Positions 28,024 to 36,888 of a DNA stretch of 64,000 nucleotides are shown one piece after another. The position numbers and the translations under genes are program-made. The notes beneath the pieces were generated by a model. That model was given only the letters and a program-made list of their open reading frames with translations, did no database searches and was not told the origin of the DNA. How positions within the stretch are numbered: the stretch's first letter is position 1; every line of letters begins with the position of its first letter. The stretch is from AC-56 sp963702195 (GTDB lineage: Bacteria > Actinomycetota > Thermoleophilia > Solirubrobacterales > 70-9): the NCBI GenBank assembly GCA_963702195.1, contig OY969725.1, forward strand, positions 930,001-994,000, read 5' to 3'.

Positions 28024-28503
28024 GTGGCTCGTGAATCACTGATCACCCAGGAAGGGCTCGAGAGGCTCCGCGAGGAGCTCACCCAACTCACAACCGTGAA
28101 GCGCCGGGAGGTTGCCGCCCGCATCAAGGAGGCGCGCGAGTTCGGCGACATCATGGAGAACTCGGAGTACGACGACGCCAAGAACGAGCAGGCGCTGCTC
28201 GAGCAGCGGATCGCGCAGCTCGAGGAGCGAGTCCGCCGGGCGACCGTCGTCGACGAGAAGCAGCTCAGCACCGACATGGTGGGCGTCGGCGTTCGGGTTC
28301 ACGTGAAGGACCAGAAGTCGGGCGACTCGAAGAAGTTCCAGATCGTGGGCTCGGCCGAGGCCGATCCGGCCGAGAGCAAGCTCTCGAACGAGTCGCCGAT
28401 CGGGAAGGCCCTGGTGGGCCACAAGCGCGGCGACGTCGTCACGGTCGAGGTGCCGCGCGGTCCCAAGCGCAAGCTCAAGATCACCAAGATCGAAGCGGCA
28501 TAA
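28024..28503 (+). CDS. greA: transcription elongation factor GreA
   Basis: This 159-residue factor rescues backtracked RNA polymerase by stimulating transcript cleavage. The N-terminal coiled coil carries the acidic tip segment GDIMENSEYDDAKNEQ near residue 40. The C-terminal FKBP-like domain includes ESPIGKALVGHKRGDVVTVEVP. The GTG at 28024 is chosen for its GATGAGG site nine bases upstream and normal N-terminal length. ATG codons at 27994 and 28009 are alternatives that would add 5-10 residues. Confidence 0.93.
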   Translation: MARESLITQEGLERLREELTQLTTVKRREVAARIKEAREFGDIMENSEYDDAKNEQALLEQRIAQLEERVRRATVVDEKQLSTDMVGVGVRVHVKDQKSGDSKKFQIVGSAEADPAESKLSNESPIGKALVGHKRGDVVTVEVPRGPKRKLKITKIEAA

Positions 28504-28525
28504 CGTCGATAGGCTCGCTCGCTCG

Positions 28526-30007
28526 ATGGGCGAGTCCGACGAACCAGAGCGCTCCGAGTCGCAGTTCCTCGCCGAGCGGCGTGAGAAGCTCGCCGGGCTG
28601 CGCCAGGCCGGGGTTGAGCCGTATCCGCACTCCTTCGAGGGGCGGACCGAGATCGCGACGGTCCGCGAGGCTCACGAGGGGCTGGCCGCAGGGCAGGAGA
28701 CCGAGGACCGCTATCGGGTGGCCGGCCGGGTCGCCGCGCGTCGCGGCCACGGCAAGGCGGCCTTCCTGGATCTCGTGGACGGCTCGGGGCGGATTCAGCT
28801 GCACGCCCGCGAGGACGTGCTCGAGGCGGAGTCCTTCGAGTCTCTGGTGAGCGTCGATCTCGGCGACATAATCGGCGCCGAGGGGACTGTGTTCGCGACC
28901 AAGCGAGGAGAGCTCTCGCTGCGGATTGATTCGTGGACCCTGCTCGCCAAGAGCCTGCGCCCGCCGCCCGACAAGTTCCACGGGCTCGAGGACACCGAGG
29001 TCCGCTACCGCCACCGCGAGCTCGACCTGATCGCCAACCCCGACGTCCGGGAGCTGTTCGCAAGGCGCGCCCGGGTCATCGGTGCGGTCCGCGAGTGGCT
29101 GGACTCGCGCGGGTTCGTGGAGGTCGAGACGCCGGTCCTCCAGCCGCTCTACGGGGGCGCCCTCGCGCGCCCGTTCACCACGCACCACAACGCGCTGGAT
29201 CGCGATCTCTACCTGCGGATCGCCACCGAGCTCTACCTCAAGCGGCTGATCGTGGGGGGCCTCGACCGGGTGTACGAGCTCGGCAAGGACTTCCGCAACG
29301 AAGGCATCTCGCCCAAGCACAACCCCGAGTTCACGATGCTCGAGTGGTATGAGGCGTACGCGGACTACATGGACGAGGCGGAGCGCCTGGAGCAGCTCGT
29401 CGCCTCGGTCGCCGAGGGAGCGTTTGGGGGCACGACGGTCGAGCGCGACGGCGACGAGATCGACCTGAGCCCGCCGTGGCAGCGGGTCACGCTCCGCGAC
29501 GCGATCAAGGACCGCGCCGGGCTCGACCTCGCCGAGCGACCCAGCCGCGAGGAGCTGGCCGCCGCCCTGGGCCGGGACCCCGAGCCCGACGAGGGGTGGG
29601 GCAAGCTCGTCGACGCGGTCCTCTCCAAGCTTGTCGAGCCGACCCTGATCCAGCCCACGTTCCTGCTCGATTATCCGGTGGAGCTGTCCCCGTTCGCCAA
29701 GCGCCACCGCTCCGCCGAGGGGTTCGTGGAGCGGTGGGAGGCGTTCGTCGGCGGCGTCGAGATCGCGAACGCGTTCACCGAGCTGAATGACCCGGACGAG
29801 CAACGCCGCCGGTTCGAGCAGCAGGCGGAGGAGCTCAGCCGCGGCGACGAGGACGCCCAGCCGTTCGACGAGGCCTTCGTTGAGGCACTCGAGCAGGGCA
29901 TGCCACCCACCGGCGGCGTGGGCCTGGGGATCGACCGCCTGGTGATGATCCTGGCGGGCGCGCGCAACCTGCGCGAGGTCGTGCTGTTCCCGGCGATGCG
30001 GACGTAG
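28526..30007 (+). CDS. lysS: lysyl-tRNA synthetase, class II
   Basis: This 493-residue enzyme charges tRNA-Lys. The OB-fold anticodon-binding domain covers residues 60-145. The class II catalytic domain has motif 1 around RARVIGAVREWLDSRGFVEVETP, motif 2 FRNEGISPKHNPEFTMLEW and motif 3 GVGLGIDRLVMIL near the end. Length is standard. The start is 22 bases after greA. A hairpin repeat follows 59 bases after its stop. Confidence 0.95.
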   Translation: MGESDEPERSESQFLAERREKLAGLRQAGVEPYPHSFEGRTEIATVREAHEGLAAGQETEDRYRVAGRVAARRGHGKAAFLDLVDGSGRIQLHAREDVLEAESFESLVSVDLGDIIGAEGTVFATKRGELSLRIDSWTLLAKSLRPPPDKFHGLEDTEVRYRHRELDLIANPDVRELFARRARVIGAVREWLDSRGFVEVETPVLQPLYGGALARPFTTHHNALDRDLYLRIATELYLKRLIVGGLDRVYELGKDFRNEGISPKHNPEFTMLEWYEAYADYMDEAERLEQLVASVAEGAFGGTTVERDGDEIDLSPPWQRVTLRDAIKDRAGLDLAERPSREELAAALGRDPEPDEGWGKLVDAVLSKLVEPTLIQPTFLLDYPVELSPFAKRHRSAEGFVERWEAFVGGVEIANAFTELNDPDEQRRRFEQQAEELSRGDEDAQPFDEAFVEALEQGMPPTGGVGLGIDRLVMILAGARNLREVVLFPAMRT

Positions 30008-30065
30008 GGCACGGGCGTCTGCGTCACCTCAGCGAGGGTTGGGCTGGGTAGGGCAGCGCCCTGGC

Positions 30066-30116
30066 CGGGTCGAGTGAATCCGTGCCCGGAAACCGGGACT
30101 GGATTCACTTGACCCG
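30066..30116 (+). repeat. dispersed hairpin repeat, copy 1 (after lysS)
   Basis: The outer stem pairs GGGTCGAGTGAATCC with GGATTCACTTGACCC. An inner CCCGG-AAA-CCGGG stem forms the tip. Relative to copies 2 and 4, the outer arms read GTGAATCC/GGATTCAC instead of CGCAATCC/GGATTGCG, so both sides changed together. One G-T wobble in the outer stem pairs only in plus-strand RNA. It lies 59 bases after the lysS stop. Confidence 0.8.
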
Positions 30117-30165
30117 TGCTTCTCGGATGTAACGCGGCGGCCGCCTCGGCCGATTAGTTAGGTAG

Positions 30166-30912
30166 ATGGGGCTGGAGCACGAGGCGAGAAGCGATGCGGA
30201 GTTGCTGCGGCAATCGGGTCGTGATCCGGAGGCGTTTGGCGTTTTCTATGACCGCCACGCGGCCACCGTGCTCGCCTATTTCCAGCGGCGAACTGCGTGC
30301 GCCGAGTCCGCGGCGGATCTCGCCGCGGAGGCATTCGCGCGCGCGTTCTATGCCCGTCGGAGCTACCGCGACACTGGTGTGCCGGCGATCGCCTGGGTCC
30401 TTGGCATCGCCCGCCACCTGCTCGCCGATTCGATCCGAAATGAGCGCGTCGAGGATCGCGCACGCCGGCGACTCGGCATCGAGCGCTTGGACCTCGACGA
30501 CGAGGCTCTACGCCGGATCGAGGAGCTGGCCGACCTGGCGTCGGTCCGCGAGCGGCTTGACACCGCGCTCGCGGAGCTGCCACCCGACAGCGCGGAGGCC
30601 GTACGCCTTCGCGTCGACGCCGAGCTTCCGTACGCCGAGGTGGCACGCCGCCTCGGCTGCACCGAGGGCGCGGCCCGCGTTCGCGTGGCCCGCGCCCTCG
30701 GGGGCGACGACATCCGCTTTGGTGAGGACGCCTTTGAAATTCGGCGTGACTCCATCTACATGCTCGGGACCACCCGCACCACGCTGTATCTCGGTCGCGA
30801 GCCCGCGCCCGGCGAGAGCCCGGTGGACCCGCCCGCGGGGACCGACCTTCAGTTCGTCTATCCGGGGGTGGATCAGCTGGGGTCAGGGACGTCGCCGCAT
30901 CCGACGCGGTGA
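30166..30912 (+). CDS. ECF-type RNA polymerase sigma factor with an unusual C-terminal tail
   Basis: This 248-residue protein has a sigma-70 region 2 at about residues 20-90 (FYDRHAATVLAYFQRR) and a region 4 helix-turn-helix at about 130-178 (YAEVARRLGCTEGAARVRVARAL). Most ECF factors end within a few residues of this point. Here about 68 more residues follow, of different character (Thr, Pro and Gly rich, with DSIYMLGTTRTTLYLG). No anti-sigma factor gene is adjacent. The tail may derive from another gene by deletion. A hairpin repeat starts six bases after the stop. Confidence 0.8.
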   Translation: MGLEHEARSDAELLRQSGRDPEAFGVFYDRHAATVLAYFQRRTACAESAADLAAEAFARAFYARRSYRDTGVPAIAWVLGIARHLLADSIRNERVEDRARRRLGIERLDLDDEALRRIEELADLASVRERLDTALAELPPDSAEAVRLRVDAELPYAEVARRLGCTEGAARVRVARALGGDDIRFGEDAFEIRRDSIYMLGTTRTTLYLGREPAPGESPVDPPAGTDLQFVYPGVDQLGSGTSPHPTR

Positions 30913-30917
30913 AACCC

Positions 30918-30968
30918 GGGGTCGGCGCAATCCGCGTCCGGTTTCCGGACATGGATTGCGTTGACCTC
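30918..30968 (+). repeat. dispersed hairpin repeat, copy 2 (after sigma factor)
   Basis: The left arm GTCGGCGCAATCC pairs with the right arm GGATTGCGTTGAC, with two adjacent G-T wobbles that pair only in plus-strand RNA. The tip is TCCGG-TTT-CCGGA. It begins six bases after the sigma factor stop. Confidence 0.85.
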
Positions 30969-30976
30969 AGGCAGAC

Positions 30977-31007
30977 GTAGGGCAGGCCCCGATGGGGCCT
31001 GCCCTAC
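30977..31007. terminator. bidirectional hairpin terminator
   Basis: A perfect 14-bp stem (GTAGGGCAGGCCCC with GGGGCCTGCCCTAC, three-base loop) lies between two convergent genes, the sigma factor and the secreted protease. T-runs are weak on both sides, as is common in high-GC actinobacteria. Confidence 0.75.
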
Positions 31008-31031
31008 TTGCCCAATTCGTTTGAGCCGGCG

Positions 31032-31859
31032 CTACGCGCCCAGGATGGCGCCGACCAGGTCCGCGTTGAACGGCTCGGTTCCCGGCACGAGGTTCACTCC
31101 CGAGAAGGAGCTGTTCGCGTGCAGGTAGGCGATCTCCTTGGCGATGTCGCCAACGCCGTTGGAGCCCGCGGCAGGAGCGAGCTGCAGCGTCGACAGGATG
31201 CCGATCGCCTGGCCGGAGTCATTCATGAACCCGCTGCCGGAGTCGCCCGGGATTCCCGGGGTCACCGTGAACACGTTGTGGCTCCAGCCGTTGCCCTGGT
31301 TCTGGATCAGGACCCCCTCCTTCGGGCTCAGCTTCGTCACGCCGCCGCGCAGCTCCGAATTCCCGTAGGAGTAGACCTTGTCACCAAGGCTGCCGACGGT
31401 GCCGACGCCGGTCGGGCCGCCGTAGCCGGGGACCGACGGGTTGACGTTCGCGAGGTCGGACGGGTCGAGCTTGACCAGCGCCAAGTCGTTGTACGCGCAG
31501 GTGTCGGCGTTGCTCTCGCCGTTCGCCTGCATCGTGGCCCATGAGTTGTAGACCATGGTCCCGGGCTTGCTCGCGCCGGTGACGTCGACCTGCGTGCCGA
31601 TCGGCAGGGTGCCGCTCGTGCAGCCGTCGGTGGCGGTGTTGCCACCCGTGCCCGAGCAGTGGGCTGCCTGTCCGATGTAGGTGTTCGTGCCGTCGCTGAA
31701 GATGAAGTTCGACGTGCACTGCGCGCCGTCCGTGAACGTCTGGACGCCGGGGTGGATCGCCGCGGACGACGCCGGCGCCCACGCCGAGGCGACGGCGGGG
31801 ACGAGTAGTGCCAGCGCCAGCGCACCGATCGAGCACGCCAGCGTTACGAGCTTTCTCAA
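31032..31859 (-). CDS. secreted trypsin-like serine protease
   Basis: This 275-residue exported protein belongs to the chymotrypsin family. A signal peptide of about 26 residues ends in AVASA. The catalytic triad is visible: His in IGQAAHCSG, Asp in YNDLALVKL and Ser in PGDSGSGF. Four cysteines could form two disulphides. The TTG at 31859 is chosen because GAGGAGG lies seven bases upstream and the signal peptide starts there. The open frame extending further upstream has no export or coding character. Confidence 0.85.
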   Translation of the reverse strand: MRKLVTLACSIGALALALLVPAVASAWAPASSAAIHPGVQTFTDGAQCTSNFIFSDGTNTYIGQAAHCSGTGGNTATDGCTSGTLPIGTQVDVTGASKPGTMVYNSWATMQANGESNADTCAYNDLALVKLDPSDLANVNPSVPGYGGPTGVGTVGSLGDKVYSYGNSELRGGVTKLSPKEGVLIQNQGNGWSHNVFTVTPGIPGDSGSGFMNDSGQAIGILSTLQLAPAAGSNGVGDIAKEIAYLHANSSFSGVNLVPGTEPFNADLVGAILGA

Positions 31860-32284
31860 GGTTGCCTCCTCGATTGGACGATGTAGCCCCGGACGCTTGC
31901 CGTCCCGGGTTCCCATGCGTGGGCGGTCGAACGCTACGGAGATCACGACGCGCGTGCGCCGGTTCCCCCGCCACACGGGCGCTCCAGCGGCGGCCGGATC
32001 GCGTCCCGCCGTGGCGTCAATTCGCAATTAGCGCGGTTACTTTCGGCCACGCCTGAGACGCGCCTGGCCACGCAGGGGCCGCCGATATACTCGAACCTCG
32101 GCGTAAACGACAACCGGAGGTCTAATCCGTCGGCACCGCGCAGCCGAAACACTGGATGGGACTCCGGCGCTCATGCGTCCCCGTAGTGGGCTCCCGGAGA
32201 CGACCAATGTGTAGGCAATACTTGGGAGGTCCGCGAGGGCGCACCCTCTAGCCTGAGAGGCGGAAAGAGAACAGGGCAGAAAAA
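31860..32284. other. 425-base divergent intergenic region between the protease and clpC
   Basis: This region must hold promoters for both genes. A TATACT -10-like hexamer on the plus strand at 32086-32091 lies about 195 bases before clpC, without a convincing -35. A small hairpin (CCTCT/AGAGG) sits at about 32247-32262, just before the clpC ribosome site. I found no ClgR, CIRCE or HAIR-type repeat and no small gene. Confidence 0.45.
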
Positions 32285-34924
32285 GTGTTCGAGAGATTCA
32301 CAGAGAGAGCAAGGCAGGTCGTCGTCCTCGCGCAGGAGGAGGCGCGCACTCTCAAGCACAACTACATCGGCACCGAGCACATCCTGCTCGGGCTGCTCCG
32401 CGAGGAGGAGGGCCTGGCCGCCCGCGTCCTCGAGTCCCTCGACATCACCGTCGAGCGCGTCCGCGCGCAGGTCGTGCGGATCGTCGGCTCCGGTGAGGAG
32501 GTCACCTCCGGGCAGATCCCGTTCACGCCGCGCGCGAAGAAGGTCCTCGAGCTGGCGCTGCGCGAGGCGCTGTCCCTGGGCCACAACTACATCGGCACAG
32601 AGCACATCCTGCTCGGCCTCGTCCGCGAGAACGAGGGCGTCGCCGCCCGCATCCTGCTCGACTTCGACGCCGACTCGGAGAAGATCCGCAACGAGGTCAT
32701 CCGGATGCTGTCCGGTCCCGGCGGCCGCCGTCAGGGCACCGGCGCCGGCGCGAGCGCCGAGGGCAAGAAGTCCTCGAAGCTGCTCGACCAGTTCGGCCGC
32801 AACCTGACCAAGCTTGCCGCCGAGTCGAAGCTCGACCCCGTGATCGGCCGCGAGACGGAGATCGAGCGGATCATGCAGATCCTCTCCCGGCGCACCAAGA
32901 ACAACCCGGTGCTCGTCGGCGAGCCGGGGGTGGGCAAGACCGCCATCGTCGAGGGACTCGCGTCCCGCATCACCAAGGGCGAGGTCCCCGAGCTCTTGAA
33001 GAACAAGCAGATCTACACGCTCGACCTGGCCGCGTTGGTCGCGGGCTCCAAGTACCGCGGCGAGTTCGAGGAGCGGCTGAAGAAGGTGATGAAGGAGATC
33101 ACCCAGCGCGGCGACATCGTGCTGTTCATCGACGAGCTCCACAACCTGGTCGGCGCCGGCGCGGCCGAGGGCGCGATCGACGCGGCCTCGATCCTGAAGC
33201 CGGCCCTCGCCCGCGGCGAGATCCAGACGATCGGCGCGACGACCATGGACGAGTACCGCAAGTACCTGGAGCGCGATTCCGCGCTCGAGCGCCGCTTCCA
33301 GCAGATCAAGGTCGACCAGCCGTCGATCCCCGACAGCGTGCAGATCCTCGAGGGGCTGCGGGAGCGTTACGAGGAGCATCACCGCGTCCAGATCACCGAT
33401 GAGGCGCTGGCAGCGGCCGCCGAGCTCGCCGACCGCTACATCTCCGACCGCTTCCTGCCGGACAAGGCCATCGACCTGATCGACGAGGCCGCGTCTCGCA
33501 TGCGAATCAAGTCGATGTCACAGCCGCCCACCTACCGCGACCTCGAGGAGGAGATCGAGGAGACGCGGCGCGCCAAGGAATCCGCGATCGAGGCCCAGGA
33601 GTTCGAGAAGGCCGCGAACCTCCGCGACTCCGAGCGCCAGCTCACCAACCGCAAGCGCGAGCTCGAGGACCAGTGGGCCGCCGGCGAGGGCGGCGAGCGC
33701 CCGGAGGTCGGCGAGGAGGAGATCGCGGACATCGTCTCGATGTGGACCGGCATCCCGGTCTTCAAGCTGACCGAGGCCGAGACCAAGAAGCTCCTCCGCA
33801 TGGAGGACGAGCTCCACAAGCGGGTCATCGGCCAGGAACCGGCGATCACGGCCGTTTCCAAGGCCATCCGCCGCTCCCGCGCGGGCATCAAGGACCCCAA
33901 GCGGCCCGCCGGCTCGTTCATCTTCCTCGGCCCATCTGGGGTCGGCAAGACCGAGCTGGCCCGCACGCTCGCCGAGTTCCTGTTCGGCGACGAGGACTCG
34001 ATGGTGCGCATCGACATGTCCGAGTACATGGAGAAGCACGCCGTCTCGCGCCTCGTGGGATCGCCGCCCGGCTACGTCGGCTACGACGAGGGCGGGCAGC
34101 TGACCGAGGCCGTGCGGCGCAAGCCCTACTCGGTACTGCTCCTCGACGAGATCGAGAAGGCCCACCCAGACGTGTTCAACATCCTGCTTCAGATCCTGGA
34201 GGACGGCCGGCTGACCGATGCTCAGGGCCGCACGGTGGACTTCCGCAACGCGATCGTGATCATGACGTCGAACATCGGCGCCAAGGACATCGCGCGCAAC
34301 GTGTCCTTCGGCTTCGGCGCCTCGAACGAGACCGGCGCCACCTACGAGGAGATGAAGGGCCGGATCATGGGCGAGCTCAAGAAGGTGTTCCGCCCGGAGT
34401 TCCTGAACCGGATCGACGAGGTCATCGTCTTCCACAAGCTCAGCCGCGACGAGATCAAGGTGATCATCGACCTGATGATCGGCCGGGTCCGCGCGCAGGT
34501 CGCCGAGCACGAGCTCCAGCTCGAGCTCGACGAGGGCGCAAAGGAGCTGTTGGTCGACAAGGGCTGGGACCCGGCGATGGGTGCACGCCCGCTCCGCCGG
34601 GCCATCCAGCGTTACATCGAGGATCCGCTCGCCGACGAGGTGCTGCGCACCGGCGACATCGTCCCCGGCACCACCGTCCTGGTCGAGCGCGACCCCTCGG
34701 TCGACGACGATGACGACCGTCCGCTCAAGTTGAAGCTCGTCAAGCCGAAGAAGCGGCCGCCGGCAAAGAAGCGCGAGCCGGTTGGCGTCGGCGCCAAGAC
34801 CTCGGAGAGCGACGACGGCGGCCCTGCTGCGGGCAACGACAGCGGCGGCGACACACCACCCGACGACTCGGCGGGCAAGGCCACCGACGGCACCGCCGCC
34901 GGCGAGGCCACCAGCACCGACTAG
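32285..34924 (+). CDS. clpC: ATP-dependent Clp protease ATP-binding subunit ClpC
   Basis: This 879-residue AAA+ unfoldase feeds substrates to ClpP. The duplicated Clp N-domain spans residues 1-145 (FTERARQVVVLAQEEA with repeated NYIGTEHILLGL). The first AAA module has Walker A GEPGVGKT near 216. A UVR/M-domain coiled region (EFEKAANLRDSERQL) lies near 440, and the second AAA module has GPSGVGKT near 550. The C-terminal 70 residues are a Lys/Pro then Asp/Gly-rich disordered tail. The GTG start follows AGGGCAG. Length is slightly longer than typical because of the tail. Confidence 0.96.
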   Translation: MFERFTERARQVVVLAQEEARTLKHNYIGTEHILLGLLREEEGLAARVLESLDITVERVRAQVVRIVGSGEEVTSGQIPFTPRAKKVLELALREALSLGHNYIGTEHILLGLVRENEGVAARILLDFDADSEKIRNEVIRMLSGPGGRRQGTGAGASAEGKKSSKLLDQFGRNLTKLAAESKLDPVIGRETEIERIMQILSRRTKNNPVLVGEPGVGKTAIVEGLASRITKGEVPELLKNKQIYTLDLAALVAGSKYRGEFEERLKKVMKEITQRGDIVLFIDELHNLVGAGAAEGAIDAASILKPALARGEIQTIGATTMDEYRKYLERDSALERRFQQIKVDQPSIPDSVQILEGLRERYEEHHRVQITDEALAAAAELADRYISDRFLPDKAIDLIDEAASRMRIKSMSQPPTYRDLEEEIEETRRAKESAIEAQEFEKAANLRDSERQLTNRKRELEDQWAAGEGGERPEVGEEEIADIVSMWTGIPVFKLTEAETKKLLRMEDELHKRVIGQEPAITAVSKAIRRSRAGIKDPKRPAGSFIFLGPSGVGKTELARTLAEFLFGDEDSMVRIDMSEYMEKHAVSRLVGSPPGYVGYDEGGQLTEAVRRKPYSVLLLDEIEKAHPDVFNILLQILEDGRLTDAQGRTVDFRNAIVIMTSNIGAKDIARNVSFGFGASNETGATYEEMKGRIMGELKKVFRPEFLNRIDEVIVFHKLSRDEIKVIIDLMIGRVRAQVAEHELQLELDEGAKELLVDKGWDPAMGARPLRRAIQRYIEDPLADEVLRTGDIVPGTTVLVERDPSVDDDDDRPLKLKLVKPKKRPPAKKREPVGVGAKTSESDDGGPAAGNDSGGDTPPDDSAGKATDGTAAGEATSTD

Positions 34925-34927
34925 CGC

Positions 34928-35239
34928 CTAGGCCGGGACCGCCGCCGAGGCAAGGACCGCGTCGAGCAGCCCAGGGAACCGCTGCTCCAGGTCGTCGCGG
35001 CGCAGGGTGTTGTGCTTGGCCGTGCCCTCAGCTCGTTGCTCGATGACCCCGGCCTCGCGGAGCACCCTGAAGTGATGAGTCGCGGTCGACTTGGAGACCT
35101 CGAGCCCGAACGTTCCACAGGGGCGCGGCTCAGGGTCCTCGGCGAGGATCCGGACGATGCGGAGCCGCTGGGGGTCGCTCAGGGCGTGTAGGACCGTCGT
35201 CAGCTCGAGGTCCTCGCGCTGTGGGTGATGCAGGCCCAT
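34928..35239 (-). CDS. ArsR-family transcriptional repressor
   Basis: This 103-residue winged-helix protein has the ArsR core (VLHALSDPQRLRIVRIL, then SKSTATHHFRVLREAGVI as recognition helix). A single Cys (PCGTF) is present, so a metal site of the classic CxC type is unlikely. It is divergent from an MFS drug-exporter gene, with two palindromic operator-like sites between them, so it probably represses the pump and itself. A TATACT -10 on the minus strand lies so close to its ATG that the mRNA would be nearly leaderless. Confidence 0.88.
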   Translation of the reverse strand: MGLHHPQREDLELTTVLHALSDPQRLRIVRILAEDPEPRPCGTFGLEVSKSTATHHFRVLREAGVIEQRAEGTAKHNTLRRDDLEQRFPGLLDAVLASAAVPA

Positions 35240-35251
35240 GGACCGCGAGTA

Positions 35252-35290
35252 TACGACGATCGTCGTACTTTTGGTACGATCATCGTCGTA
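35252..35290. promoter_or_regulatory. paired palindromic operators between arsR-type gene and MFS gene
   Basis: Site 1, TACGACGATCGTCGTA at 35252-35267, is a perfect 16-bp palindrome. Site 2, TACGATCATCGTCGTA at 35275-35290, is a near copy. Their centres are 23 bp apart, about two helical turns. Both would cover the promoters of the divergent genes. Confidence 0.75.
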
Positions 35291-35351
35291 CTAACGAACG
35301 ATGGGTTTCACGTTGAGCCCCGTCGACCCGTTCCAGTACCAGGAGGCACCG

Positions 35352-36812
35352 TTGAACCCCGTCACCGCGTCCAAGGCTTACGTCCAGAGGGACTCGAACC
35401 TCCTCCTCCTTTTGGTTTGCCTGGCGCAGTTCATGGTGATCCTGGACGTCTCGATCGTGAACGTCGCGCTGCCGGCGATCCGTAACGGGCTCGGTTTCTC
35501 GACGACGGGGCTGCAGTGGGTCATCAACGCCTACACGATCACCTTCGCGGGCTTTCTGCTCCTGGGTGGCCGGGCGTCGGACCTGCTCGGCCGCCGCCGG
35601 GTCTTCCTCGCCGGAACCGCGCTGTTCACCGCCGCGTCGCTCGTCTGCGCGATCTCCGGCTCCCCGGCCGCCCTGCTCGGCGCACGCGCCGTCCAGGGAC
35701 TGGGCGGCGCGGTGATCTCGGCTGCGAGCCTCGCGATCATCACGACGTCGTTCGAGGAGGGCGCTCCCCGCAACCGGGCGCTGGGAGTCTGGGGTGCGCT
35801 CGGCGGCCTCGGCGCCACGTCCGGAGTCCTCCTCGGCGGCGTCCTCACGCAGGGGCTGGGGTGGCCCGCGATCTTCGTCATCAATATCCCGATCGGACTT
35901 GCCGTGGTCGCCTACGGCGGCCGCGTCATCCCCGAGGGCAGAAGCGGCTTGGGCCACCGGCACTTCGACCTGACCGGCGCCCTGCTCGTGACCGCCGGGA
36001 TGGTGGCCCTCGTCTACGGAATCGTGCGCACGGACGTGCTGAGCTGGGGCTCGGCGGGGGTTCTCGTGCCGCTGTTGGCGGGCGTCGCCCTGCTTGCCGG
36101 CTTCGGGCTCGTCGAGGGCAAGCTGGCCAAGGCCCCGCTCATGCCGCTGCGGGTGTTCCGCCTGCGCCAGTTGCGGTCGGCGAACGCTGTGATCCTCCTT
36201 CTGTACTCGGCGATCTTCGCCATGTGGTTCTTCGTCTCGCTCTACATGCAGCAGGATCTGCATCACGACGCGATCCAAACGGGCCTGGCGTTCCTGCCGA
36301 TGACGCTGGCGGTCGCGTCGGCGGCAACGCTGGCGCCGCGGCTCATCCCGCGGATTGGCGCTCGGTTCGTCCTGACAGCCGGGATGATCTCGGCGGCCGC
36401 CGGCCTCGCGCTTCTGACCGGCGTGCGGCCGGGCGGCACCTACCTCGCTCAAGTCCTCCCCGGGGGTGTGCTCTCGGCCTTCGGCCTGGGCCTCGCGCTG
36501 GTGCCGGCGACGATCGTCGCGGTCCGGGGCGTCCCAGCCGCAGAAAGTGGGCTTGCCTCCGGCCTGCTCAACACCTCGCGCCTGGTCGGCGGCGCACTTG
36601 GCCTCGCGGCCCTGACGACGATCGCCACCTCGCGCGCGCACGGCGCGATCGCCAACGGGGCCTCGCCGGTGCTGGCGCAGACCGAGGGCTACCAGCTCGC
36701 GTTCTGGGTGGGCGCCGCCCTTTGCGCCGTGGGCGCCGTGGCGGCAGCGGTGCTGCTGCGGCCCGCGAGCGAGCGCCAGCCGCAAGGCGAGCTCGCCGAG
36801 GCACAGGGCTGA
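35352..36812 (+). CDS. MFS multidrug exporter, DHA2 (EmrB/QacA) family
   Basis: This roughly 486-residue proton-driven exporter has about 14 hydrophobic segments. Motif C/D1-type features of the DHA2 group include LDVSIVNVALPAI in helix 1, LQWVINAYTITFAGFLLLGGRASDLLGRR, and a GGLGATSGVLLGGVL segment. The TTG at 35352 is preferred because AGGAGG lies five bases upstream; an in-frame ATG at 35301 has no ribosome site. It is controlled, by position, by the ArsR-type gene next to it. A broken relative lies at 59193-60111. Confidence 0.88.
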   Translation: MNPVTASKAYVQRDSNLLLLLVCLAQFMVILDVSIVNVALPAIRNGLGFSTTGLQWVINAYTITFAGFLLLGGRASDLLGRRRVFLAGTALFTAASLVCAISGSPAALLGARAVQGLGGAVISAASLAIITTSFEEGAPRNRALGVWGALGGLGATSGVLLGGVLTQGLGWPAIFVINIPIGLAVVAYGGRVIPEGRSGLGHRHFDLTGALLVTAGMVALVYGIVRTDVLSWGSAGVLVPLLAGVALLAGFGLVEGKLAKAPLMPLRVFRLRQLRSANAVILLLYSAIFAMWFFVSLYMQQDLHHDAIQTGLAFLPMTLAVASAATLAPRLIPRIGARFVLTAGMISAAAGLALLTGVRPGGTYLAQVLPGGVLSAFGLGLALVPATIVAVRGVPAAESGLASGLLNTSRLVGGALGLAALTTIATSRAHGAIANGASPVLAQTEGYQLAFWVGAALCAVGAVAAAVLLRPASERQPQGELAEAQG

Positions 36813-36888
36813 CCCACATCACTCGAGGTCCTCTCTGGGCGGGGTCCCGTGGTTCGAACTTCGATGCCGAGAGGTCTACCCTGGAGGC

